From contig BFEA01000381.1 in NCBI GenBank assembly GCA_003427395.1, forward strand, positions 443,316-479,928: DNA of 36,613 nt, read 5' to 3'. The notes beneath the pieces were generated by a model. The model searched no databases and was not told the DNA's origin. It worked only from the letters and a program-made list of their open reading frames with translations. Every line of letters starts with the position of its first letter. Positions within the stretch are counted from its first letter, which is position 1. Below, piece after piece: positions 8,347 to 18,282 of this stretch. The translations under genes and the position numbers were made by a program. This stretch comes from Chara braunii. Lineage: Eukaryota > Streptophyta > Charophyceae > Charales > Characeae.

Positions 8347-11300
8347 ATGGATTGGGTAGAAGTGGTGTATGGGATAAACAAAAATTGGAAACGCATTTTA
8401 CAGCAAGCGGACCTAGATATCAAAACGATTAATGTAAACGGTCTAACGTCACGCAATCCAGAAAAAATTGAAGTGTTATGGGACTTGATGAGCGCGGTGG
8501 GGGGAAGATCATGGACGGATGTGGTATGCGTTCAAGAGACGGACCTAACGGACACACCCGAACACCACAGAGCCTACAAACAAGCCTGGTCCTACAAAAA
8601 ATAAGCAGTCGCCCCGTGTCCGAGGAACTCATGGGTAACAATTTGGATTCCGTCAGAATCACGATTGAAAGCTCTATATTGGGAGAAGGATCAGGAGGAG
8701 GGACGGTGGGTGAAAGTGTTGGGTATGTTGGAACTAAAAATCGTGTGTATAGTAGCCATATATGCCCCAAACACAACTCGTGAAAGGACCTTCTTTGAAA
8801 AAATAGAAACAATCCCTATCCCCGAGGTCCCACTACTATTAGCAGGAGACTTCAATGCGGCATCGGACAGGTGGCTCGACCGATGGAAAGTCTCTCATAC
8901 TACCGCACATAACGCAGAGGAAGATAAGCAGATGTTGAGAGAATTGTGCACTCCCCTTTCGCTCTTTGACACCTTCAGGCATAGCTATCCTACTGAAAGG
9001 GCCTTTACGTGCATCCAAAACAATGATCCCGCGAGATTATCTAAATCCCGCATCAACCTAATCCTGGCTTCATAAGAACTGGGAGGGGGGCTTTCGGTGG
9101 CGACAATACTACCAACTAGCCCGTACCCCGGGCTACACCACAGGATGTGCATTGGAGTATGGACGTTTCGTAGACGACATGACCAAGGAGCCAGCTACTA
9201 TAAACTAAACACCTCATTGCTTAAAACTAGGTCATTCCAAAGGTACCTACAACACAGGTCTCGGACTTCTGAAAAGATTTTCACCCACAACAAGAATAAC
9301 AAACTGTCTAGTTTAACAATGGTCTGCTCTTCATGGCAAAAAAAAAACAATGAATACTCCGAACAACTAGCTGTCCAGAGACATCAACAAAAAGTCATAA
9401 TTATGCAAAACTTAGTGAATGCAGAACAAGAGCAAAATTCGCAAAGGTAGGAACAGAGAACCGTTGAATTACAAGCTCGTATACAAAAACTAAAGAATCA
9501 ACTTTTTAAACATGCACAGTATCGATGGCAAGGAGTCCAAACAAAGGCAAGACTATCAAGATTCTTCACGGAGGGGGCGATGGACCCTCACTTCTTTAGC
9601 CTGGCTAGAGCACGAACCCAAAGAACCACGATCGACGCGTTTTATGAACCTAATGTCAGGGATTTAGACCCGACCATTACCACAGCCCGTTGTACAAAGA
9701 TAATACATGACTTCTATAAAGATTTGTTTTCTTCACATATAGACAAATCGGATGCATCATCTCACGACCGCTTAATACAAGAATTTTCATGAACCTAGTG
9801 AATAAAACTCAAACATCTGAACAACGAGATGCTCTTGAAGCCCCACTCTCCAAACACGAGATATGGGTTGCCCTTCTGCAAATGAAGGAGGAAAAAAACC
9901 TGGGGATAGATCACTTTCATAAAGAGTTCTAAGAAGTCACATGAGACTTCAGAAGCCAAGATGTTATGGATTTTTACCATGAACGTGGCTCACAGGGGAA
10001 ATGGGAGAAAGGGTGGGGCAAGGGATACTAACTCTCCTATATAAAAAGGGGATAAAATGAACATCAGAAACTAAAGACCAATAACGGTCCTTACAGTAGT
10101 GTACAAAATGTTGCCAAATGCCCCGACGAACATAATGATCCCAGTAATGGGGGACATCATTCACCTTGCCCAAAACGGCTTCATGGAAAACAGGAACATA
10201 CAAGAAAATATCTTGCTGATTCACGAGATCCTCCAGCTCACGAGACAGTCTCGTCAAAACGCGGCGTTAGTCTTCATAGACTTTGAAAAGGCCTATGATC
10301 ATGTGGATTGGTTGTTCCTTGACAAATGTTTAAAAAAAATAAACTTTGGGCCGGACTTCAGACGCTGGATACAAATACTACACCAAAAGGCCACAACATG
10401 CGTTCAAGTTAATGAAAATTTTGTGCCCCCCCTACATCTAGAGCGATCGGTCCGCCAGGGAAATCCGATTGCCCCCTTCCTCTTCTTGATTATAATGGAA
10501 GCATTAGCTGCCAATCTTTGAGCAAACAAAAACATCACTAAAATCAGAGTCACACCCATACCGGAGGACGCAATCTCGGTGTGTTTCCTATTTGCGGATG
10601 ATCTCACAATAATGGTAGAGGCCACGCACTGCAACATTGAGGAAATCCAACAGATGATGGATAAGTTTGCTAAAGTTTCTGACATAAAAGTGAATTAGGG
10701 ATCTAAGACACAAGGATGGTGAATCCATTACGAAGGGGGACGTCCTCCGGACTCGCCACGCATTGCATGGAAGCCATTAGAGACCCTGATTAGGATCCTA
10801 GGGGTATCTATGACTATAGAAGGGCGGCCACCAATCAACGACGAGTGGATTAGCGCCCCGACTTAGCACAAAGTTAATAATTGGAGGAAAAAACACACAT
10901 CCCTCTTCGGTCGCGCGTTAGTTCTCAATAACATAATTTTTTGCAATACTATGTCAGTGGTATAAGTCCTTGCTGTGGTTATTGAGCAAAGCGACGCTGA
11001 GAAGTTTAAGGAAAGAGGCAGTGACGTTCTTATGGAGGGGGGATGGAGAGCAAACCAATGCAATAAGCCGAGTACTTGAGACTCGGTTATCCAGCCGAAA
11101 GCAGGGGGTGGTCTGGGAATAATTAACCCTGCCACACACGTACAGGTGTTGCGAGTAAAATGGATAAAGAAAGTTACCTTTGCCCCCTAAAACCCGTGGT
11201 GCGTTTTAGTCCTGGAGTATTTGGCTCGGTTGGCCCTGGCAACCTCCCATACGATTCACCCGCTGAGATGGTTGGAGGATCGATTCTAGACAATCCCACG

Positions 11301-12890
11301 CAAGCTCCCACATGGAAGAGACGAGTCAGAAGGAGGTGGTCAGACACTGGATAGCTTTTGGCCATCTCTGTTGCAAACCTGGCGTAAACTTCCGCTCCCA
11401 TACAGGGTTCACCCCAACCGTTGGGAAGAGGTCCACCGCCAACCCCTCTTTAGAAATAGATGGGTGGCAGGCGCGAGGGGCTGCGTCATGATAAGCTCAT
11501 CCCCGCCTTGGAAGAGCTGGGTAAAAAACAGGATACTTAGAGTAGGGGATCTTTGGGACAAGGACAAGCAAGATTGGAAAACAGGATACCAAATGCGAGC
11601 AACCCTAAGGTACTGCCATCACATAGAAGAGTCACTGGAAAGCCTTATCGAAATCATCCCACTGTAATGGTACCGGATCCTCAAGCGAGGTCCCACGTTG
11701 ATGGAAGGAGACTGGGTGGCGAACACAAGGACCCCGCTGAAGGTCGGCCTGATACATATGGTTTCACCCCAAATAGTCTTGGTCGAAGACTACGCTGTTA
11801 CCAAAGCAGGCTTTTTCGAAGGAAGCAGGACACCTTTCGAATGGAGAAACAAAGCAACAATGTATCGGGTAAAAGTTATAGAAGAAAAGGGACAAAGGCT
11901 GGTGTTCCGGCCAGACAAACCAATCCAGGACCTGCCCCTGGACTCAATGGACCTGGCAGTCCCCCCAAAGGAGGGGGGCCGGCAAGATAGGCCATACCAG
12001 CCTGCACCAGCTAACAATCAAATCAACATACAAAATGTTTAGACCTAAAAGGTATCTGAAAGATATGATTAACGATAGATGGGCTAGACACTTGAATGTG
12101 GACTGTACCCTCCTGTCACCAATCAAATGGTTTAAGGAACAAAAGTATAAACCTATGAAAATCACTTCCCTACAGTGGCAGATAGCGGGGAATGACTGGT
12201 TGATAGACCGAACAAACCTTGAACAAAGAGGTCTCTTGCTCCCATGGTGTCAGCGGTGTGAGAGCCTCTTCCCTTCCTATAAGAAGGCGGAGACCATCAA
12301 ACATATTTTCATGCAATGTCTGGTTGCTCAATTCACATGGAGATGGTAGGATCGTATATGGCGAAAAATGGAACTCGACATCCTCTGGCCCAGGTCATGG
12401 CAAGCCATACTGGCAGGGCATTGGTCGCAGGTAGAAACAACCACAACCTTTGTAGAAAACATGTACAGATTAGGAAGGAGGGCGGTGATATGGGCACTCT
12501 GGTGGCAAAGATGCACCCTGGCTGTGGAAAAGGTACGGGTGGAGGGGTCTGAAATTACATAACAGATCTAGCATGTCCACTCTGAACTCACACATAGATG
12601 GTTGGACACAAAGTCACAATTCGACCTCCTTAGACAAACCGGAGAAGTTAGGAGAGATTACGACATTCTACACAGATTGGGTAGGAGGAGAAAGAGAAGG
12701 ATGGATTGCAAAAGTGGAGTGGAGTGGCGACAGAGGAGAAGGGATGCGAGATTTGGAAGAAATGAGAGACTACCGGCTAGTTTTTAAGGACTGGATAAAT
12801 ATAGAACCCTCGTTCCCACTACGCCCCCCCTCGGATTTCCCGGATCCCTTTCTACCCCATGCCCTATCACTGGCAGAAATTTTGTCCTGA
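8347..12890 (+). pseudogene. LINE-A ORF2: endonuclease, reverse transcriptase, zinc domain
   Basis: Polyprotein of a plant L1-like LINE that nicks target DNA and reverse-transcribes its RNA. It starts MDWVEVVYGINKNW. The endonuclease domain (8347-9075) shows INVNGL, VQETDL, VAIYAPN, GDFNAA and SRINLI, where the usual catalytic SRIDLI has Asp changed to Asn. RT motifs follow: EIWVALLQMKEEKNLGID (about 9849), LTLLYKKG (10027), FIDFEKAYDHVDW (about 10273-10311), VRQGNPIAPFLF and the catalytic FADD at 10591-10602. The zinc domain has PWCQRC (12242-12259) and IKHIFMQC (12296-12319). Much of 8347-12030 stays in one frame apart from a shifted stretch at about 9795-10045, but is broken by more than ten stops, including 8602, 9073, 9448, 9790 and 10519; further frameshifts lie near 12025 and 12600. 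The C-terminus ends FPDPFLPHALSL, like LINE-B. Confidence 0.93.
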
Positions 12891-12913
12891 ATGTGTTGGC
12901 GGTCACATGTGGA

Positions 12914-12943
12914 ACTCCTCCCTGGAGCTCCCTGGGGAGGAGT
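12914..12943 (+). other. Hairpin just after LINE-A ORF2
   Basis: ACTCCTCCC (12914-12922) pairs with GGGAGGAGT (12935-12943) across a 12-base loop, 24 bases after the ORF2 stop. A 22-23 bp unit (TTTGGAGGAGCAGTCTTCA) is tandemly duplicated right after it, at about 12968-13012. Function unknown. Confidence 0.6.
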
Positions 12944-13120
12944 CCGCTATTCGTGACAATAAGTAGGTTTTGGAGGAGCAGTCTTCAGGATTTTGGAGGA
13001 GCAATCTTCATGATCGTATCAGGCCTTAACGGTTACTTGTCGCCCTTTTTTGAGGGTGAAGAGATACAGAAGGCAACGATTGCTCTTCAAGCCTTCAAAA
13101 GATCACACTACTGGATACTA

Positions 13121-13297
13121 GATACACCTGCTTAGATAATCCCTCAGTTTACAGGGTAATCAATGTTGGCGGGTCCTATAATCACTGCTCTCATTTTTCA
13201 GACATACCAGATATACCTGCTCAGTCAATCCCCTGGGTTACAGGGTAATCAATGTTGGTAGGTCTTATAATCACTGCTCTCAGTTTTTTCAGACGTA
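13121..13297 (+). repeat. 89-bp tandem duplication in LINE-A 3' UTR
   Basis: Units start GATACACCTG (13121) and GATATACCTG (13210). Both carry the core ACAGGGTAATCAATGTTGG and ATAATCACTGCTCTCA, with about 10% divergence. The corresponding LINE-B region shows only one diverged version, so the duplication is specific to this copy. Confidence 0.85.
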
Positions 13298-13359
13298 TTT
13301 GGTACAAAAGACATATTCTGTACATGGGACGATAGGGCCGATTTCCACCAGGTGACGCT

Positions 13360-13451
13360 CCCCACCAATAGATGGAGTCCCCCAGGTGTTAGTGGTGACT
13401 GCTCGTACCAACAACACTCACACTGGTGGGGGTTTGTTTTAAAAAACAAAA
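13360..13451 (+). other. LINE-A 3'-terminal hairpin and A-rich tail
   Basis: CCCCACCA (13360-13367) pairs with TGGTGGGG (13424-13431). Inside it, GTGTTAGTGGT (13386-13396) pairs with ACCAACAACAC (13407-13417) with 9 of 11 pairs. A T-then-A-rich tail follows (13436-13451). The same double-stem layout with different bases occurs at the LINE-B end, which marks this as the element's 3' terminus and a likely recognition structure for its reverse transcriptase. Confidence 0.7.
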
Positions 13452-13722
13452 AATCGACAACATTACTCCCGCCGGTCTGGAACATCTGGAAGCATCATCA
13501 AGTTTGGGCCTCGTACGACACCACTTGAAATGTAAGGATTCTTAGAAAATCATCATTCCACAACATCGTAATCACGATGAAAACTAACTTCGGCATGTTT
13601 CCACATTTTGGGCTTGTCGTGTCTGCCCCTAAAAAATAAGGGCGGCCCAGGCAAAATGACGAAAATCTCTACGGAGCCGTCGAACGTGACTTGAAATAGG
13701 AGGGTGGGACCCTATGGACCGC
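13452..13722. other. Spacer after LINE-A
   Basis: No gene recognised. The strings GAAATGTAAGGATTCTTAG (about 13529) and GATGTAAGGATTCGTAAG (about 13929) mark a short dispersed repeat 400 bases apart, and CAGGCAAAATGAC-like strings occur at about 13649 and 13787. Confidence 0.4.
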
Positions 13723-13784
13723 GTCATTCACGGAGGCATGTCATTCACGGAGGAGCGTCATTCACGGAGGCGCATCATTCACGG
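13723..13784 (+). repeat. 17-bp tandem repeat, four copies
   Basis: GTCATTCACGG begins at 13723, 13740 and 13757, with a fourth copy (ATCATTCACGG) at 13774. The full unit adds AGGCRT or AGGAGC. Confidence 0.9.
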
Positions 13785-14072
13785 CCTAGGCAAAATGACC
13801 TTCTGACACCCGACCCTCCTCGCATGAGATGTAAGGTTAGGTAAGCGCACGGTCTTCCTCAGGGGTTGTGGAACAAAAAACAAAGTTAGGGTAAATTAAT
13901 CAACCTTGGCCGGTTAGGGTGCGTTGATGATGTAAGGATTCGTAAGTGGTGTGAAACGAGGCCCTTTGGCTTACATGCCGAAAGTCTGCGAGCCTGCAAG
14001 TCTTTCGCTACAGACTCTAAACAACTCTTTGGTTGTTATTAATAGGGGCCATATTATTCATATACCCTGCTA

Positions 14073-14430
14073 CTGGATGGCTGAAATTATGCTCATACCG
14101 AGCAGCCGTTGCGCCACAATGGTCGACTGGATGGCTGAAATTATGCTCATACCCAGCAGCCGTTGGGCCACAATGGTCAACTTGATGGGCACGACAATAG
14201 ATTTGTGGTCCACCATCCAGTACCCACCACTGGGTGTGGGTACCCTCACAATTTTGACAGCCCAGTTTCTGGGCATCAGCATAATTTCACGGTCCAGAAC
14301 CGAATGCCTGCGGGACTCGGTATACCTACAATTTTGCACATGGGAAAAGTTGGGTACTATGCAAAGTTGAACGGGGTCGGGGTATACATGCAAGTTTATG
14401 CTGGGACTGGGTAGGCTGCAAATGCAATTT
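14073..14430 (+). repeat. 54-bp duplication followed by diverged related units
   Basis: CTGGATGGCTGAAATTATGC starts at 14073 and again at 14127, and the two 54-bp copies are nearly identical. The following 250 bases hold weaker motifs of the same type (for example GGTATACCTACAATTTTGCA). An open frame of 139 codons crosses this array because 54 is a multiple of three; I do not consider it a gene. Confidence 0.75.
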
Positions 14431-14533
14431 TTCGTTTTTTTTTTTGTGCCTTAAGTAGGGAATATAGCCTATACCGCTGGCGGCGCCAACCAAAATGCCA
14501 AAGCGCCAAAATAGAACAAAAATGTCATGCATG

Positions 14534-14905
14534 CGATACTCTGCTTGGGATTGTAGTTTAGGCTTTAGACTTTTCCGACCTTGATTTTCCGTTTGGGGCC
14601 GTGGTTTAGATTTTTCGGACCTCGATTCTTCTTTCGGGACCGTAGTTTTTACTTTTCAGAACACGATTCTCTGCTTGGGACTAAAGTTTAGACTTTTCGG
14701 AATCCGATTCTCTGGACTCAATTCTTCGTTTGGGACCATAGTTTAGACTTTCAGACCTCGATTCTCCGCTTCGGAGTGGAGTTTAGACTTTCTCGAAGCT
14801 CGATTCTCGGCTTGGGATCACAGTTTTTCGGACCTTGATTCTTTGCTTGGGACCATACTTTTTGACAGAGATTCTCTGCTTCGGACCGTAGTTTAGACTA
14901 TGTAG
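14534..14905 (+). repeat. Minisatellite of about nine ~42-bp units
   Basis: Units have the consensus CTCGATTCTCYGCTTGGGACC followed by RTAGTTTAGACTTTTCGGA. Starts lie near 14534, 14581, 14621, 14661, 14701 (partial), 14714, 14757, 14798, 14833 and 14867. Units vary in length (about 34-48 bp) and have diverged considerably. Related units lie 12 kb away at 2501-2560. Confidence 0.88.
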
Positions 14906-15221
14906 ATCTATGACCAGAAATAAAAGACTTTGGGAAAGAGGCCCCCTGCCCCCTCCACCCTGGTCTCACGTACAAAGCCAAAATGTAGTAATCAGGAAAG
15001 GTAGGTGTTGTCCTGCACTGTCTTCCGGTCAGAGTGATTAAAAAAAATGAGGAAAAGGCCTTGGAAGGGCAGCAAAGTGGGGTGTGCCAAGTTTTTTTTT
15101 TGAAAAATTGAGTGTGGGGATAAAGATAAAATTGAAATCCCCTGTGTGGTGCCAGTTTTAGTGAGAAATGGTCGTCGCCGCACAGAAAGGAAATAGCGCG
15201 TGCAACTTTTCAAACATTTGT
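14906..15221. other. Spacer without recognisable gene
   Basis: Mixed composition. Open frames on the minus strand (to 14992) extend into the inverted-repeat region but match nothing I know. Confidence 0.4.
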
Positions 15222-15420
15222 TTAAACCACCAGTACTTGGCCCAGCTATCGGCCGCGACACTTTCCCGTTAACACGCCACACCTTTAGGGCTTCGGGGTA
15301 TCGGACCACAATGCCAACCAAAAAAAAATTGAAATGATACCCCGAGGCTTCGGCGAAAATTGGCGCGCAGGGGCATTCCAGGCTCGACATCGATAGCTGG
15401 GCCAAGTACTGGTGGTTTAA
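15222..15420. repeat. Perfect 30-bp inverted repeat with 139-bp spacer
   Basis: The arm at 15222-15251 (TTAAACCACCAGTACTTGGC...) is exactly inverted at 15391-15420. A second, inner pair is partly complementary: GGCTTCGGGGTATC near 15289-15302 against GATACCCCGAGGC near 15338-15350. Together they predict a long cruciform or RNA hairpin. The right arm lies inside the unknown minus-strand open frame. This could be the core of a small foldback element, but I see no target-site duplication. Confidence 0.85.
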
Positions 15421-15703
15421 TCCAAAAATATCTTTGAATATCCATGTAGGCTACCAGTCGTCTTTTCGAACGGAAAGGCGGGGTTACGTATGTGGGATCT
15501 GCATCGCTCGTTACAAAGCTCAGAATCCAATATGGAAGGCTGTAATCGGGTAGCTTTTTCCTTATGCTCGTCCTCACGACGTGTTCGATAATGGGACCCT
15601 CTTTTCCCATAACACTCAATGCAGCGACAATGCTACAGAGGATGTTGGGCCAATTGGGTACCACTGTCCTCCACGGGAGGACAATTAACTCGTTAAAAGG
15701 CAA
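15269..15703 (-). CDS. Hypothetical open frame of 144 codons, unrecognised
   Basis: Minus-strand open frame starting MPFNELIVLPWRTVVPNWPN and ending SPKGVAC. Composition is protein-like (mixed hydrophobic and charged, no low complexity) and the frame is uninterrupted at about 48% GC, which is moderately unlikely by chance. No domain is recognised. It overlaps the inverted-repeat arm at 15391-15420 and a second minus-strand frame (14992-15405). It could be a fragment of a transposon protein or a chance frame. Confidence 0.25.
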   Translation of the reverse strand: MPFNELIVLPWRTVVPNWPNILCSIVAALSVMGKEGPIIEHVVRTSIRKKLPDYSLPYWILSFVTSDADPTYVTPPFRSKRRLVAYMDIQRYFWIKPPVLGPAIDVEPGMPLRANFRRSLGVSFQFFFGWHCGPIPRSPKGVAC

Positions 15704-16280
15704 TAATAAAAAATAAGGCGAAAAATAAGTGTCGAGTATGAAAAAAATAGCTCCTACAAATCATGAACACCTAGTCTCAGGTGGAAAGTAATATCGCCCT
15801 TCAATCTTTGTGGCAACTTCTCATACGTCTCATTCACATACACGGTGTCGGGGGAGAAACCCTGACAAGGGTATCTGCCCGTGATTTTTCAATTTCGGAT
15901 GCTTTCAGATTCTTTCGTTGAATTGTAGGACTTGATGAAATTGACGTCTGCCATAAGTTTATTGAGACCTAACCTATGACTAGAAAACTAAATTTTTTTC
16001 AGTCCCGACGCTTGTAGTATTTGGGAGCAACGACAGTAACTGTCAATGCTTTGTTTTTGTCGAAGCTACAGAAGTGTGCGGACATGGGAACGCTAAAACT
16101 AAGACCTATCCTACCCTATCAGTTGAGCGATTCAGGGTTTTAAGGGGTCAGAAAGGGTGAATGCGTTATGTCACGACGCACAAGTCGAAAATCGGACCTA
16201 ATATTTTTAAGGGTTGCACTGCCACGATTGAACCAATAGTGGTACGTTGAGGGGGCGTGTGTCCTACCCTATGAGGATGG
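15704..16280. other. Spacer without recognisable gene
   Basis: No gene or RNA recognised. A segment near 15855-15905 (GGTGTCGG...ACAAGGGTAT...TGATTTT) is weakly repeated near 16470-16525 (GGTGTCGG...ACAAGAGTAT...TGATTTT), spaced by about 620 bases. Confidence 0.4.
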
Positions 16281-16380
16281 GCGCGCACGTTGTCGGGGAT
16301 CGAACCCGGGTAGCAACCGGGGATAGGGAGATGCAGACGGTGGCCTACTAGATGTCTGCCAGCGTTTTCCACTGGGCATA
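16281..16380 (-). other. tRNA-like SINE segment, minus strand
   Basis: On the minus strand an A-box-like ATGCCCAGTGG (16369-16379) is followed by a stem GCAGAC/GTCTGC and by a tRNA B box GGTTCGATCCC (16296-16306). The B box sits in a plausible T arm (CCCGGGTTCGATCCCCG). The A-to-B distance, about 73 bases start to start, is longer than in an ordinary tRNA and there is no acceptor stem. This suits a tRNA-derived SINE head or a decayed class II tRNA better than a functional gene. Confidence 0.5.
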
Positions 16381-17457
16381 GCCCTTCATATTGAAGGGCT
16401 GCTCCTATTGGGTGTGAAATAGGAGCCAACCCAGTAGGATATCATGCCAGATTCTCACCCAGCGGATACCGGTGTCGGAGCAAACACCCTTACAAGAGTA
16501 TTTGCTCATGATTTTATATTCGATACAGTATCGACGATGGTCGCCGTGCCGGAGACAGACTGGAGAAAAAAGTGAGAATTTTTTTGGCTTGGCGCCGTGA
16601 AGCAAACTTCTCGACCATTGAGGCCGAGGTTGCTATGTGACCATGCGCAGTGATACGACAAACATGATAACAGGTAAGGGTTAGTAAAAATTAAAAGTTT
16701 TCGGCCGCAAGGGCCGGAGGGTTAGAAAAGAACAAGAGGAGGCCGCGCGGGATGCGTCGAACCATGATCTAACTCAATCAGTGGTTCAGGCCGTAAGGGA
16801 AAAATGGATTAGATCGAGTCCGGGGGCGTTGGACCGACCGGTATGGGATAACCTTTGGATAAAACCGCTGTAAACTTGAAAAGCAAACTGAAAGAATAAT
16901 ATAAGTCCTGGCCATGAGGCCGGGACAACCTATGGAAACATGCCGCCACTACGCCAAGCGGTGACTACCTGTACTGGGTCTCTAAAAATGTCAACCCCTG
17001 TTTTCTTCTGCTCAGCCTTGAGTACCCCATTTTATGCTACAGCGATCGAGCAAACAACCTCGGCCGACCTACCTCTACAAAGGCATGTAAAAGCCTTTGC
17101 ACGTGGGCCGGTAGCTCAACAGGGATACGCCTACCTAAGGGTGGTGACAGCCCCTTGGGTAGAGGTAAGTTGTACCTCGCGGCTCCCCGACCTGTCGTGG
17201 GGCGTCGTGAGAGGTATAGCACGCGTGCACGGTTGGAGTGGTGATTGGTTCCTTTTCAGAAATAAATCCTGCGTGACACGACCGTGAGGTTCAGCGGTCT
17301 CACCAGGGTGCGGGACCGCTGCGCGCGACACCGGGATCAAACCCGACATGACACTTCTTGGGTTGGCTCCTTTTGGAGCAGCCCGTCGACTGGAATCATA
17401 GGCACAGTCAATTTTGACCGTCAGATTATCAGATCTGGCAACCAAATGTGGTCGTCC
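16381..17457. other. Spacer with GGCC-rich inverted motifs
   Basis: Short GGCC-centred inverted motifs recur (CGGCCGCAAGGGCCGG near 16704; TGGCCATGAGGCCGGG near 16910). A plus-strand open frame (16940-17287) has no recognisable domain. TAGCTCAACAGGGATACGC near 17112 resembles a tRNA D arm but lacks a following B box. Confidence 0.4.
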
Positions 17458-17521
17458 GAGATCAACATGGCCCCTGCGCAAGAATGACATGCATAAATTG
17501 AGAAATGATCCTTTTTTTTTT
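17458..17521 (+). ncRNA. U6 snRNA 3'-half (pseudogene or chimeric retrocopy)
   Basis: CATGGCCCCTGCGCAAG (from 17466), followed by AATGACATGCATAAATTGAG and AAATGATCC, matches the central and 3' domain of plant-type U6 snRNA, whose end reads GCATAAATCGAGAAATGGTCC. A run of ten T (17512-17521) follows, as in a U6 gene terminator. The 5' half is missing: there is no 5' stem-loop and the invariant ACAGAGA box is absent, so it cannot serve in the spliceosome. Downstream lie an inverted repeat GTTGGGA/TCCCAAC (17530-17561) and an A-rich stretch ending near 17640, so it may be part of a retroposed chimera. Confidence 0.85.
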
Positions 17522-17649
17522 CCGATCCCCGTTGGGAAAAAACTCAGGTTTGTATCCCAACAGTTCGTGGGTGTTCCACGAAAAGAAGGTGACCGTTGAC
17601 TTTAGCCAACGAAAAAATAAAATTAAAAAATAAATAAAGCTATAAATAA

Positions 17650-17748
17650 ATGAAGCACCATATGGCCTTATCTGAAGTGATTGGGGACTTACAGTCCTCA
17701 GATTGGTTGCAGGCACCCGAAGTAATGGACAACCGTTTCATTAGAAAG
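17650..17748 (+). CDS. Possible short first exon ending at a perfect splice donor
   Basis: A 33-codon open frame from ATG at 17650 (MKHHMALSEVIGDLQSSDWL...) ends at AAAG followed by GTAAGT, a consensus 5' splice site. A TATAAATA string directly precedes the ATG, too close to be its core promoter. The following 130 bases are T-rich and end in TTTAG at about 17882, as an intron would. The next exon would reach a stop within about 21 codons, so a functional gene is not established. Confidence 0.2.
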
Positions 17749-17754
17749 GTAAGT

Positions 17755-17881
17755 TTTGTTTTTGTTTTTGTTTTTCGTACTTTTTTAGGATTTTTTTTCT
17801 TCTTAGATTTGTTTTAGATTTCTTAAGTTAGATTTCCTTTTTAGATCTGTTATTTTTTTTTTAGATTTTTTTTTTTTTTTA
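17755..17881. repeat. T-rich tract
   Basis: Runs of TTTTTG and long T homopolymers with repeated TTAGATTT segments. It may be an intron-like polypyrimidine region or simple low-complexity sequence. Confidence 0.7.
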
Positions 17882-18170
17882 GTTTGTGATCTTGCTAGAA
17901 GTGTCGGTTATTTCGACGAACGGGCTAGGTACTTACACCGTGGGCTGAGCAAAAGCGAATGAACTTGCCGCCACATGGCGGATGCGCTCAGATATTGGTT
18001 TCTGGTTACGAGGGACTATTTGTCTGCACTTTAGGTGGTTTCCCGTTTGTGAGGGACGGGCGAGTCGTTTTCTGGTGCTCGAACGAACATTTTTGCAACA
18101 TCGTTCCGACTGCTAATTTACTCTCAGGGGGCTTTTCGTGACCTTTCACTCGACAGGGAACGACAATTAC
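17882..18170. other. Spacer with a short dispersed repeat
   Basis: GCTGAGCAAAAGCGAATGAACTTG (about 17944-17967) is repeated with changes as GATGAGCAAAACCGAGTGAACTTG (about 18449-18472). The two copies flank the gapped (GA)n tract. No gene recognised. Confidence 0.5.
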
Positions 18171-18173
18171 GAC

Positions 18174-18251
<78 letters not shown>

Positions 18252-18282
18252 NNNNNNNNNNNNNNNNNNNNNNNNNNNNNNN

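Larger units (their letters stand above)
6058..13451 (+). mobile_element. LINE-A: near full-length, inactive plant L1-like retrotransposon
   Basis: A plus-strand element with a degenerate ORF1 (about 6263-8330), an ORF2 with endonuclease, reverse transcriptase and zinc domains (8347-12890), and a 3' untranslated region ending in a hairpin and an A-rich tail near 13440-13451. The 3' limit is set by comparison with LINE-B, which shares the terminal hairpin. The 5' limit is uncertain; I place it just after the MITE. Stops and frameshifts make it non-autonomous. It lies head-to-head with the LINE-C ORF1 remnant. Confidence 0.85.

Noticed and set aside
13951-14370. 139-codon open frame with an 18-residue repeat
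   Set aside because: The repeat is a 54-bp tandem duplication (a multiple of three), so the open frame is a by-product.
17104-17160. tRNA gene starting GGGCCGGTAGCTCAACAG
   Set aside because: It resembles a D arm, but there is no matching B box or acceptor 3' strand downstream.
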